This document shows, piece by piece, positions 46,817 through 58,530 of a stretch of DNA of 64,000 nt. The notes under the pieces were generated by a model. The model made no database searches and was not told the origin of the DNA. It worked only from the letters and a program-made list of their open reading frames with translations. Within the stretch, counting starts at the first letter, position 1. Each line of letters opens with the position of its first letter. The stretch lies in the NCBI GenBank assembly GCA_947095535.1, contig OX352774.1:239531825-239595824 (forward strand), in the 5' to 3' direction. The position numbers and the translations under genes are program-made. The stretch comes from Poecilobothrus nobilitatus. Taxonomy: Eukaryota > Arthropoda > Insecta > Diptera > Dolichopodidae.

Positions 46817-49800
46817 TTAAAACAAAACATAGGTACGTTTTCTAATTTAAAATTTAGTTCAAGGTTATGTAATAATTTTATAAAGGACATTTTAACAAAA
46901 AATATTAATACCATACCTTGAAGGAAAATGTTTAATGTTTTGTTTAAAGCTAAAAAACAGTACACTCATGTTTTATTGCCATAATTTATTAATTATCTTC
47001 ATTAAGCTTTGTAAAATAAATAATTTAATATCATTTATATTCATTTACTTCCTTTCTAAGATGTTATTCAATATGTTGTTATTTTTTAAATCTTAAAATA
47101 TAATAATTTTGATTGAGGATTTTTTTAATATACTCTGACTTACAATTTTGAAATACAACTAAATTTCCAAGTCCAAATCCGAAAGGAAAAGGGCTCTTCA
47201 AAATACTATACTTGACCTAAAAGATACGGTCAGATGCAGTTTAAAATTTAAATAAAATTTAAATAAAGTTTAAAGTGGTAGCAAGTTTTTGGAAAATTAA
47301 AAATGAATCGGGAACTGAAGTAATTCATCAAACTGTAACTTAATTTAAAATATTATATCCTGTATATTTTACTTAAAATATGACCTTCATATTTTTACCT
47401 TTGATTTATTTAAAAATTATGTTTTATTTTTTTTTTATTTACATATGTTTTGAAGCATATATACAAAAATATATTAACATTTGAATATAATCAAAGGATA
47501 TTAAAGATCAAACAAATAAAATATTATAAGAGTTGAATTTTTTTTCTTTTGTTTTTTTTAATATCCTTTTTCTTTTTAATAATTTTATTATAAATGTGCA
47601 AAGCATTATATTATAAATATACATATATATTATACATATCCGATATATTATATTATTATATAGAAAGGAAAAATATATACCCATAATTTGCATAATAAAA
47701 TTAACCTTTTGTTACGGTTAAAATATAGTGTTTTTTTTTTTTTGCATAATAAAGAAATCATCATTTTCTGTTTTTCTGCGCAGCAAAATTTTTATGTGTA
47801 ATAGAGACATTAAAAAGCCCCTTTTTTTTTTTTTTGCAAAGCAAAAAGTAAGAAAAAAGAAAAATTTTAAAGAAACAATGAGCTGATAATTTTATAATGG
47901 TGATATATACATAAAATAACAACACTGAATACTGAAAAAATGAAATGCAACTTGTAATTTTCTTCCGATCCTTCCTGGAAATGTAAAAATACACAAAAAT
48001 GATTAAAAAAAAGAAAAAATGTATCCTTTGCTTTTTCTCGGTTTATTGTTGTATTGTATAATAATAGTTTATATATTATTATTGTATATATTATTATGTT
48101 TTTATATATATATATTTATAAATGTATTTTATGTTTTGTATATGTGTCTGTTTACTTTTAAAAACCATTATTACACAAAATGATTGTTATAAAAATAACG
48201 ACAGTGATAATGGGGTTATTTTGATTTTTTTTTGACAATCATCAAATTTATTTTTAAAAATTTTATTTTTGTTGAATGCCAAAAAAGAATTTTGGTAATT
48301 GTTTTAAAAATTCGACTTAATATTATAATATGGTTCTTTATTAAAATTTGTATATAAAAAAAAATTTCTTCGTCTAATCAATTTTTTTAAAGCAAAGTTT
48401 TGAACTTTTAAATTTTATTTTTAAAGATTCTTTTAGATTTGTGACGTTATTTAACTTTATTAAATATTTTAATGCACTAATTTCTTTTCAACAATCTGAA
48501 TTAATGTATGTTTTAAGCCATCTAAGGAAAGATTTTTCATATTTTACTTCTTTGTTTTTTTACGGAGGTAGATGGGAATCATCGAAAAACGCTAAGGAGG
48601 AGGGGTAAAAGCATAATTCCTCTAATAAAATATCTTCCTTCTTGTTATTATTTCATCAAGATTCGATTAGGCGATCTTTAGTACTATTGTAGAATTGTTT
48701 GTGCAAAAGAGGAATTCTGCTATAAAGTAAAAATTGGTTTAAGGGAAGCAGGAACAAAGGTGTTGACGTTCTTCTGAAATCTATGTAAATTAAAAATGTA
48801 ATAATCCTCAATATTTTAGGCAGTATATGAGGTGGTAGATAATTACGTTAGTGATATTCGAGTCAGAAAATGAATTATGCTATCTATAGCGATTTGAACT
48901 GCATGGATGTGGGCGACGGTGACTTCTATAAAATTTCAACGTTTTTTTAATTTCCATTTGTATTTAACGCTGCGACATTAAAACTTTTGGCCTTTCAATT
49001 TCATATAGCAGGCGCTTTACAAACTGTTTCCTTGAGTTATTTTTAATTAAAAATCTGAATTACAAATTTCAAAATAAGAATTCTTACAAGTTTAACTTAA
49101 TATTGTTTAAAAAAAAATTAAGAATATGTTAGAAGCTTCTGTATAATCCCAGTTTCTGTAACTATATCTCTTAATTACGTTATTAGTTACAGTACCTAAC
49201 TAACTAATTTATTTAAATATAAATGATTTTGTGTTTTTTAAAAATTATAAATTTTGATTTAGATACTAAATACATTTTATCGTTTTCTACTACAATCAAA
49301 TATCATCTACTAATTGACACTTAAAGTTGCAGTTTCACAAAAAAAAAAAAAAAACAAAAACCAAAATCTGAAAATATTTTGAGAAATATTTTTTCATTTT
49401 TTTTGATTTCGTTAAAATGTTCTCTATCCTTTTTCGCATAAATTCATATTTTAATAGACTTAAAAATAATAAAAGGGTTTTATTTTAATATTCCTTTTAA
49501 AAATTAAAGAAATAAATAAAAAAATAAAAATACATAATGTAATAGGATGTTCTTTTTATTTAATGCGATCCGGGATATCAAAGGAGTACCAATAGAGTAG
49601 AATTTTCCTGTAAAAGATTTTTTGTTTTTTGTTTTTATTTTTAACAAAGTGAAAACAAATTCTGAAAAAAGAAAAAAATCGAAAGAGATATTTCTCTTAC
49701 AAACAAAAAAAAAATATAGAAAATATTTTCATTGTTATAAATAAGAATTGAAATAAAACTCGAACTGTTTGATTTTACTTTTTATTTTATACGTATATTA

Positions 49801-51145
49801 AAATTATCACAATATAGGTGCAGGAGATCGAAAAAAATAAATTTAAACAATTTAAACCAAATATTTGCTGAACTTTTAAGTAAAAAGCTTTAGCTAAGAT
49901 TATTAATAAGCATTATACTGCATATAGATACCAATATTATTCTTACTTTTATAGGTACCATTCAAATAACAAACTCTAAAATGATGAAAAATTTCCTAAA
50001 AACTGATTCAAAATATCGATTTTTGTTCAGCCATCCTGCTCATATTTCCTTTTTTTAATTTTCCAAACGGTACCTACCATCAAAAATTAAACATTTTCAT
50101 TTTTATACCAGCCCGAACAAATTTCAACCTATACTAAACCTATAATAAATTTGTCATTACGTCTGTGACACCTTAGAGGAGCTAAAAAAAAATGTTATTG
50201 CTCAGGATTTCAATTTATTGATTTAGATATATGCGTTCCAATTTTTTTAATATATGACAAAAAGTCAGTATCTATTTAAGGTATCTAAAATTTTTCCAGA
50301 AGAAGTATAGTTTAATGTCAGTACTTCTACAATATTTGGTGAGTCTAAAACAACAGGTTTGGGTAGATGCGAAATTTATATCCTCATTCTAATTTTAGAT
50401 ACTTAATAAAGGAAAAGATATCTGTACAAGATAGTACAAGATAGTTTTATTCAAATAACCATGAAAAATTAAAGCTTCGAAATTTACATAAATACATAAA
50501 TAACATATATTTCGGCACTTAATTAAGTCAAATATCTTAAATTTTCTAAAAAGTCATTAAATGTTATAGAAATAGCATAGCGGTATATTATTATATTTAT
50601 GGGGATATCCTAGAGTTCACACAATTAAATATACACTGTTCCTCATTTTACCTAAAATTAAGAATACAAAATCTTACTCAGATATTATATTATTCATTTT
50701 ATAAACCCAAAATAATTAAATTACAAAACAGGTGACAATGAACAGTTAAAGTGTATAATAATTTATGTAAAAAGCATTATTGAGGCTTTTTTTAATTTTT
50801 ATATATTAATCCTTTTTTTTTGTATATTCATTTTTTGTTTAAAATTTTCAATTGAACCTTTAAAAAAAAAAAAATAAGCTACCTCTTATATTAATGAGAT
50901 TCATTAAAAATATAAAAAAAAAAAATATTCTGAAAAAGGACATGTTACAATACCGATATTTAAAACGTTCGAATAAGTTATTTTTTCAGAAATCTCGAAG
51001 AAATTTTACCATGAAACAAGAAATTTAAGAGATGTGTATTATTAATATATTTAGCAGAAAACCTTGATTTATTCATCATTTTAATTGCAGCACATGTTCT
51101 AGATAGAATCAGTTTCCACTAATTTTTTTCTTTTTAAACCTTTTA
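46817..51145. other. AT-rich DNA without recognised feature
   Basis: No gene was recognised over 4.3 kb. The stretch 48560-49010 has more balanced composition than its surroundings and could be an old mobile-element relic, but no motif could be read in either strand. Frames at 47508-47693 and 47761-47994 are low-complexity. Confidence 0.5.
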
Positions 51146-51152
51146 AGCTATC

Positions 51153-51226
51153 TGACTTATAGCGCAGTGGTTAAGTCGCCAACCTTTCAATCGAATGTCT
51201 TGGGTTCAAACCCCGGTCAGGTCATA
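51153..51226 (+). repeat. tRNA-derived head (A and B boxes)
   Basis: TAGCGCAGTGGTTAAGTCG is a good A box and GGTTCAAACCCC a good B box, 36 bp apart. TGACTTA and CAGGTCA can pair as an acceptor stem, and TTGGG with CCCGG as a T stem. The D and anticodon stems do not pair, so this is a SINE head or tRNA pseudogene and not a working tRNA. Confidence 0.7.
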
Positions 51227-51431
51227 AATAAAAAATAAGTAGTAGTTTTATATCGTAATAATGTATATCGTATAATTAATAGTAGTAATAATAACAATAA
51301 TAATATAGTAGTAGTAATAGTAATAGTAACAATAATTAACAACAATAATAATAGTAGTAATAACAATAATAGTAACAATAATAGTAGTAGTAATAATAAC
51401 AATAATAGTAGTAGTAATAGTAATAATAATA

Positions 51432-51534
51432 ATAGCTGCTACAGTGGGGCTATCTTTGGTTATATCATGCAAGTAAGGTGTTATATACTGCTGCACATTG
51501 TAATCCACGGATGGCGCTAACTCTGTAGTAAAAT
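51432..51534 (+). repeat. Tandem unit 1 (ATAGCTGCTACAGTG...)
   Basis: Runs from ATAGCTGCTACAGTGGGGCT through TTATATCATGC and GCTGCACATTGTAATCCACG to ACTCTGTAGTAAAATGATAA. About 90 percent alike by eye to the unit at 51670. Minus-strand frames across both units begin with the same residues, which reflects the duplication and not coding. Confidence 0.85.
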
Positions 51535-51547
51535 GATAACAATAATA

Positions 51548-51658
<111 letters not shown>

Positions 51659-51669
51659 GTAATAATAAT

Positions 51670-51773
51670 GATAGCTGCTACAGTGCAGCTATCTTTGGCT
51701 ATATCATGCTGGTAACGTGTTATATACTGCTGCACGTTGTAATCCACGAATGGCGCTGACTCTGTAGTAAAAT
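51670..51773 (+). repeat. Tandem unit 2 (ATAGCTGCTACAGTG...)
   Basis: The second copy of the unit at 51432-51534. It ends in TCTGTAGTAAAATATTAATA and runs into an imperfect AAT/ATT stretch and the start of a third unit (TAGTGGCCGCTACAGTG). Confidence 0.85.
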
Positions 51774-51841
51774 ATTAATAATATTAATAAGAATACTAAT
51801 ACCAATAATATAGTGGCCGCTACAGTGATACTGGCTAAAGG

Positions 51842-51920
51842 GGGAGGTGGGTTTAATCAGTAAAACTCTGACACTACCAAGGGGGAAATTCTTGGTGTCT
51901 TTGGAAAATTCCCACCTCCC
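51842..51920. repeat. Nested hairpin at the 3' end of the SINE-like element
   Basis: The outer stem is GGGAGGTGGG (51842-51851) with CCCACCTCCC (51911-51920). The inner stem is GACAC-TA-CCAAG (51870-51881) with CTTGGTGTC (51891-51899), carrying a two-base bulge. Outer pairing is perfect. Confidence 0.85.
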
Positions 51921-51926
51921 TTAGGA

Positions 51927-53872
51927 AAAACAAAAAAAAATTTGATTTTTCTTCTAAAAAGTTTATAAAGACTCATAATTGATTTGCAACTAAATATACA
52001 CCATATAATTTCATTAGTTAAAAAACGAGTTCATGTATATATAATTTCATATTTTTAATATTAAAGTTTCGATAAAACCACGTTCATGATTTTTTAACAA
52101 AATCGTTGAAAATCAATGAAAATATTCTTTAATATCTTACCTGATACTTAATATTAAGTCCTTTTTTATAATCCTTAATAATAAAATTTAAGTTTTATAA
52201 GAATAGAAAAAAAAAAACAAAAAAAAAAAATAAAATGAGTGGGTACGGTTTTAAATTGCTAGCTAAGAGCTTAAAAAAAAAATTGTCTCAATTTTACGAT
52301 AAAAAAAGCAACGATAAAAACAATAATGGTACCAAACATAAAGTGATTTTAAATATTGGCACGTATTTTTTTAGTAATTGATTTTAAAATTAAATAAAAC
52401 TTCTAATTTTAACTCAAAATACTTTTTTTTTTTATATATATATATTGTTTTCTATTTTTATAAAACAGATCCGATAGAATGAAATGGGAGGCTTCAACGT
52501 CAAAAGTTTAATAGACTTTTATAATATTGAAAATAAAAAGATTATCTAATGGTGCCCATTATAAAATTAGATTAGATAATAACCGTAAAAATAAAAAAGA
52601 AACCAAAGAGGGGATAAATATTGTCTAACATAGTTACCTATATAAAAAGAAAAAAACTATAATTTAAAATGTTTTTGTCTTCAATTTAAATTCTTCTTAA
52701 AATGTATGTTATGATATTATTTTGATAATCTTTAGTAAGACATTTTAGTGAAAATTTTATTTTTATTAATCAAAAGATTCATTTCAAGGATTTATTTCTC
52801 TCTTTTTTATTTTGGATTGTTGTTTATCTAGTATTATTTATTATTGCTATTTTGTCCTTGAATTTGCTAATTTGCTCAAACTTCAATTTTTCACCCTTCT
52901 CTTAAAGTTTATTTTAAATTATTTTTGTTAAATTTAAAATTTTAATTAATTTAAAATAAATAATAAAAAAGATGTTAATTAAAAAACGTAAATTTTTTTG
53001 TTTTTTTTTTTATTGTTTTTTTATTGTTTAATGTATGTTTACATAAATGTTTCCGTTTTTTATTAAATTTTTTATTTTTTTTAAGAAAAATTAACGTGTG
53101 TTACTTTTAATTCAACTTCAATTATCAACAACAAATCGTCAACAAATTGATAGATTTCAATTTTTTTGGCTCGTTCTTTTGTGCAGTTGTCTTGTTTTGT
53201 TTTTAGTTGTTGTTTTATTCAACTAAAACGATTTCTTGTTTTCTTTTTGTATTTTAGATTCGCTATCAGAATATCATGTTCATAAGTGTTCAAAATTTAT
53301 TATAAATTAAGTTTCCTTACAATACTGACGTTGGCTTATGTTAAAATTCTAGTTTTCGAATAATTGTGTTACACTTATATCAAATGCTTTTTCGAGTTAG
53401 TTCATCTACATTGGTTTCAATCATTGTATTTGAAGGTCCTTTGAAGCATTATCATCTGAAAATAAGAAAATTTCTATTAAATTATTAAGAATTATAGAGA
53501 AAACTAAAAATTTTTAAATAATAAAATATATAAACATAAAACATTACTTTTATTTTATCATAAATGTAAGAAAGTTTGTACACCCTGTAAAAAATAAGTG
53601 GGAACGAACTTAAGAAAGAGTAAAATGTTTATGATATTAATATTTTATTAACAATAAAAAATTGATTAACAAAAATACATTTTTAAGGAACTGATATGTA
53701 TGTAATCATATCTAAATGTTCAATTTTTGTGTTCATGTAAAATAGCCTAACAACCTAGAGCCTTAGTAAAATTAATGATTCCAGAAACTGAAACTTAGCC
53801 AAATATGAATAATAAATGACTTAGTGGATGCCCTATGCTCCTTATAGAAGTCGCAAGGAAAATAAAGAAAAA
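51927..53872. other. AT-rich DNA without recognised feature
   Basis: A/T homopolymers and TA tracts. No gene or repeat family was recognised. Confidence 0.55.
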
Positions 53873-54844
53873 CGAGGAAGAATACAGTTGCCTTTGTCAA
53901 CTCTTACATACCCGTACGAACCGTTAATATGTTCACAGCCTGTCACTCTGCTTACAATATTATTTTTTTAATATTTTAGTATTTTAAAATAATTTGGATG
54001 AATTTTATAATTTCTAGAACTATGGGTTGTACATATATTCAAACTATATGTTTATATGTACATTCTTCAAAAGCAGATTCTAACCTTCCACATAACGATT
54101 ATCAATCCAAAACTTTTTCAAATATTCTATAGTACCATTTAATACTAAGCGGTAAATGTATATTAAATTTACTTAGTACAAAATAGTAAATATAATTTTA
54201 AATATTATATTATATTTAAATATTCCATTGACAGAATAATTTCTTATAAGTACAATAAAATACATATATGTATTTAAATACGGCGCTATATAATATACAT
54301 CTATACTCTTATCATTCATTCATCAGTGACATATACGATATGTAAATAAACATGATATTATATAAGTATGTATATATATCAATATCATATAAATAAAAAT
54401 AAAAATTCTTCAAGCAACCGTTATGTTGTTTATTTATTTACATTCTTTTGTACTACGCATTATATCCTCAACAATTTCAAATTATCGAGTAAAACAAAAT
54501 GGAAAAAATTCGTTAAAGAAATTTGGTAGAAAATTTGAAAAAATCAAGTAACACTTTCGTCAATTATAAAGTAACCCTATATTATTAAAAAAAGTTGTTA
54601 ACAGAAATAAGAGTATAATGTTGAAGCTTTAAGTTTTGTGTATTACTTCAAAAAAATTTTAACAGGTGTTCAAGTTACAGGTGTTTAAAAATAGGAAATT
54701 TTCAGTTTTTGACCCCTTACAGCTCCTAAACGGGGGGTGATACAAAAAAAAATTCTGAAATGACTCATACTTATTTTTAAAGATGTAACTTCTGTAAAGA
54801 TCTAACAAGTTGTAAAAAAATTTTCCAACTTGAACCGTTTAGAG

Positions 54845-55325
54845 CAGCGGCTCTTAAACTTTATACTTCGCGGACCAGGGATTAAAAAATCTGTAATCTG
54901 CGGACCACCGAATTAATTTTACTTTCATAGATTGCTTTGGTTTGATTTTATTTTGAATATTTTTTTAAAACCGTTAAATTTAAATATTTATAAAGGGTAT
55001 ACATACATAATATATGATGTAAATTTATAAACTGTCACTTTGAAATTACGTACACAGGGTAAAGGACACAGGGCTACAGGACTCCTAGTCAGTTATATAT
55101 TACATAATGATCGGGCTACTAGGTTTTATTCAAATTTAATGATTTTTTAAAAATAATTATTCAAGAAAAAAAAATAAAATAATTTTTGTTCATTACTAAC
55201 ATTGAAACTAATTTTAACAACATATTTAGTATTTTTTTTACATTAATAATTTTTTTCTTCGCGGACCACTTAAAAAGAGTGCGCGGTCCACTAGTGGTCC
55301 GCGGACCACAGTTTAAGAACCGATG
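54845..55325. mobile_element. Non-autonomous hAT-like element (MITE)
   Basis: 481 bp bounded by CAGCGGCTCTTAAACT (54845-54860) and AGTTTAAGAACCGATG (55310-55325). These are inverted repeats matching at 14 of 16 positions, followed internally by inverted CGCGGACCA blocks. It is flanked by GTTTAGAG at 54837-54844 and 55326-55333, an 8-bp target duplication; copy 1 of the host element has GTTTAGAA once at this place. CAG-type ends with G(C/T)TCTTAAACT and 8-bp duplications are typical of hAT elements. A second inverted pair (GTGGTCCGCGGACCAC, a 16-bp palindrome at 55294-55309) adjoins the right end. There is no transposase frame. Confidence 0.88.
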
Positions 55326-55403
55326 GTTTAGAGGATAGAAGAGTTAAAGGATTTTGCAAAATTTCAAGATTCTAGCTTTCTTAGTTATTGAGTTAGCGTG
55401 CTG

Positions 55404-55430
55404 ACGGACGGACGGACGGACGGACGGACA
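55404..55430. repeat. (GGAC)n proto-microsatellite
   Basis: Uninterrupted GGAC units. Copy 1 has a shorter tract with one substitution, so tract length has changed since the copies separated. Confidence 0.9.
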
Positions 55431-55562
55431 TGGCTCAAAAGTCTTAGAATTTTTTTCTGATCCGATCCATACCTTTGAAGGTATATCTAGCTCGCTTATT
55501 TCGTGGTGTTACAAACGGAGGAGTAATTTTATTATACCCGATCCTATCGTACGGGTATAAAA

Positions 55563-56121
55563 AAATAAAATTGCCTAAAGTGATTGCAAAATTGCCTAAA
55601 GTGATTGATAAGATAAAATGAAAGAGAATTTTACTTTCTTGAAAAACAAAATTAAATATTTGTTAATATAACAAGAAACAATATTTTGATATTAGCATTT
55701 CATTTCAAAGGATCAAAACCCGATCGGGTCAAAAAGATCAAAGTTCGAGGCATCAAATCCCGTTCAGATCAAAATGTTATATAAAATATCTATATTAGTA
55801 TAACCGTCATATATCTTAACACCTTTTTGATTTTCAAATATATAAATACAGTACATCTACAACGTGCTGTAGTGTATTTTACTACACAGTAACAGTAAAA
55901 TATTTTTTCCACAATCTGATTTTTTCCAAAACTAAGACTAAAAAGAATAAAGTAAAAATATAAAGAATGTTTTCAAATAGTTAATGATTTATTAAATACG
56001 CACCAAAGTATAAAATCGTTTTCTTTTCAGTTATAGGTACTTTATATCATATTTTTTATATTTTTCATAATATTATATTAACTACTTCATACAATAATGT
56101 GATTTAAATGATATTTAGCAT
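55563..56121. other. AT-rich DNA with a short direct repeat
   Basis: AAATTGCCTAAAGTGATTG is repeated directly at about 55569-55609. GATCAAA-type steps recur near 55711-55785. No gene. Confidence 0.55.
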
Positions 56122-56303
56122 CACACTTTTTTTTTTGTCTTTTTTTTTAGTTCATAAGTCCTCATATCGTAAGAGAAAATTATTCTTACGATTTGATTCG
56201 ATTCGAATCCACACTCTCTCGATGCTTACAGCACTATTATCTGCTACTTACCTCCCTCTATACGCTCTTACCTACTAGACCACCGAGGCCTTACCACACT
56301 TTC
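56122..56303 (-). mobile_element. tRNA-derived SINE with 8-bp target duplication (copy 3)
   Basis: CACACTTT occurs at 56122-56129 and 56296-56303. The minus strand has GGCCTCGGTGGTCTAGTAGG (A-box region), then AAGAGCGTATAGAGGGAGG, CATCGAGAGAGTG and a B-box-like GATTCGAATC. It ends in an A-rich tail. A CGTAAGAATAAT..TCTTACG inverted pair lies just past the B box. The head is the same family as at 19148 and 26425, with a 25-bp-class insertion between the boxes. Confidence 0.8.
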
Positions 56304-57242
56304 ATATTCCATAAATTAAAAAATTATTGTTTGCAGTAGCAAAAAGTATGATACATTTTTATCTATAATGGAAAAGAAAATTATTTCATACTTTTTACTG
56401 TAGTATTTAATAAATCATTAATTTTAAAACATTTTTAATTATATTTTTATTTATTATGTATACATATATAATTTATTATTTAAAAATATCAATCTAATTA
56501 AGTTTTACAGAAGCTTTATTTTAAATATATAGATAATTAATAAAAAATATATTAAAACTAATTGTTTTTAATATAATATTTGAAATTCCTATTTATATAT
56601 TATGTACAAATTTTAGAGAATACTTATGTATATACATATATATTATATTTAATTCAATTTTTCAACATCAACAGTTCTAAAATAAAAATGTCAAAGAGTT
56701 TAATTATTATTTATACATTTTTTAGTATGTACCTAAATAAAATATATACAACAAATATACAACATAATATCTCTAGATACTTATAGATAGGTATATTTAT
56801 TATAAATAAATTGAAATTTTCATTAAAATTTTTGAAGAAATATAAATTTTATAATATTTTCAAAGAAAAACAAAATATATTTGTCTACTGCAGATTATCC
56901 TGCATCTTTTTAATGAATTAAATCAAAATATAGATGAAATATTCATTTTATCGTATATATGTGCATACATATACCTTTTATCTAATTTTATTTTTTTTTA
57001 ATATAAAGTAATGTCAAAAGATATACTGATTTAAATCAATATAATGAGTGGAGAAAGATATACATATGTATGTATGTATATTATATACGAGTACATAATG
57101 TATCATATTTAAATTTATTTAATAAAATCATAGAACACCTTAAGGCATTTTTTATTAATTTTATAATATACATGTATATAAAATCTTTACAAAAGAAAAG
57201 AAATTATTATTATATAGAAATTTTCGGATTTGGTACAAAAGT
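56304..57242. other. AT-rich DNA without recognised feature
   Basis: TA-rich repeats. Frames at 56580-56786 and 57070-57288 are low-complexity and not called. Confidence 0.55.
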
Positions 57243-58530
57243 TCGCTTTCCAAAATCCCACCAAAACAAAATCCCGCTTTTCTTATAAAAATATCACGCT
57301 TTTTGTAATTTGATTTATTTTTATGGGAGCGGGATGTAATCCTGATTTCCAATATTTATTATATTTATTTATTAATTTTTGTATATACGAGTACAAGTAA
57401 GACGATGTCTTTTTATATATTGTACATTCGAAGAATATCGGGACTATTAATTTACAAATAATTACACATAAATACTAATTTTATATTACGGAATTTAAAA
57501 CATTATAATAATTGTAAACAACAGAAGCAATTTTCAAGAACGAAAATTTAAAATTAAAAACTATGAAAGTTCTTATAGAGGCTGGAAGCAAATTCCAAAG
57601 CTTGGCCACATAAAGTCGTTATAAGATATCAATTTTTTGTAATAATTAAGCAGAAAATTCTTTCAGGTCTAGAAAATTATAATATTGTGTGTATAAATAT
57701 AACGGATTTTGAGTTTTCATGACTTTAATCAGCAATCATAGAGACCTAAAATTAAAATAGGTAATGTCACAGTTCAAAACAGATCGAGAATAAGGAAAAA
57801 AATGGTCAAATCTACGTAGTCTGAAGATATATCTCATGATTGTAGGTTGAATTAAAGGCAATTGCAATTTTTCTTGAATTTACTGACTTCAATTCAGCAA
57901 AAATTTCGCAACCATACGTCAACGCGAGTAAAAGCTGTGATTTTACCAAAAACATTGTTGTCGATGCCGGGACAAAGTCACTGTTAATCCATAGTGTGCG
58001 AAGACCACCATAGACCTTTTTCATTATTTCATTAACATGATTGCCCCAAGTAAAAGTCCTGTTAATAAAAAAAAACACCAAGATTCGCTGTATGATCCAC
58101 AATGGGAATAAATTGGTTTCAAATGCAAATAGGCGAAAAACTGCTTACATTTAAAGTAGCCAGCTTTTCCAGCTGCTTACAGTTAAAGTTTTAAAATCCC
58201 GCCAAGACAAAATCTCGCCAAAACTAAATCGAGTTAAGGTTGAAAATCCCGCTTTTTTGTATTTTGATTAGTTTTTTATTTTTTATTGCAGGAAAAGATG
58301 GTTTACTTATCAAATTTTTTTTTTTAACATAAGCACATAATGAATTTGAGAGTTGAATACAAATCAGAGTTATACGCCATTTCAGAAATTTTTATATATA
58401 TATAGACATGTGTATAAGTGAAATTCTCAAAAAAATTTACATCTTTTTGTAGTTTTTAATAAATAAACAAAAAACTACTAAAAAATAGCGGGATTTTGTC
58501 TTGGCGGTATTTTGAAAAACGACCTATCGT
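57243..58530. mobile_element. Element bounded by inverted CCCGC-rich repeats
   Basis: The left end has TTCGCTTTCCAAAATCCC then ACCAAAACAAAATCCCGCTT. The reverse complement of the right end has TCGTTTTTCAAAATACC then GCCAAGACAAAATCCCGCTA, a match of roughly 30 of 38 bases. A third copy of the module, GCCAAGACAAAATCTCGCC, lies inside at about 58201-58219. The interior holds a non-LTR relic at 57800-58150 and one (A/G)AGTTG..TACAAA core near 58352. It could be a decayed DNA transposon into which a retrotransposon piece inserted, or clustered fragments. No target duplication was found. Confidence 0.5.
57800..58150 (-). pseudogene. Non-LTR retrotransposon reverse transcriptase relic (C-terminal part)
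   Basis: The minus strand encodes DHTANLGVFF, then after a frameshift INRTFTWGNHVNEIMKKVYG, then GLRTLW and further on MFLVKSQLLLALTYGCEIF. The order NLGV, TWxxHV, KVYGxLRxLW, LVKSxxLxxLxYGxEIF is the well-known stretch just after the reverse transcriptase catalytic core in Jockey/I/R1-like non-LTR retrotransposons. The longest open part is 57812-58102, about 96 codons. The catalytic core and the downstream RNase H region are absent, so this is a dead, double-truncated piece. It may belong to the same family as the 3' ends at 25.8 and 41.0 kb, but there is no overlap to test this. Confidence 0.78.

Larger units (their letters stand above)
53873..55562. mobile_element. Mini-me/DINE-1-like element, copy 2, with nested insertion
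   Basis: Closely similar to 11510-13093 from CGAGGAAGAATACAGTTG to TCGTACGGGTATAAAAA. Three differences stand out. The terminal hairpin has a mismatch (GTTGCC..GTCAAC). A 481-bp hAT-like element sits at 54845-55325 with its 8-bp duplication. About 397 bp equivalent to 12498-12894 are missing, and the break falls at AAATTT, present on both sides in copy 1. A GGAC tract of seven units lies at 55404-55430. Flanks differ from copy 1, so this is a separate insertion and not a segmental duplication. Confidence 0.85.

Noticed and set aside
46726..46965. 79-codon minus-strand frame with Ser/Leu repeats
   Set aside because: It reads through the (AG)n microsatellite.
51153..51226. Functional tRNA gene
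   Set aside because: The D and anticodon stems do not pair although the promoter boxes are good.
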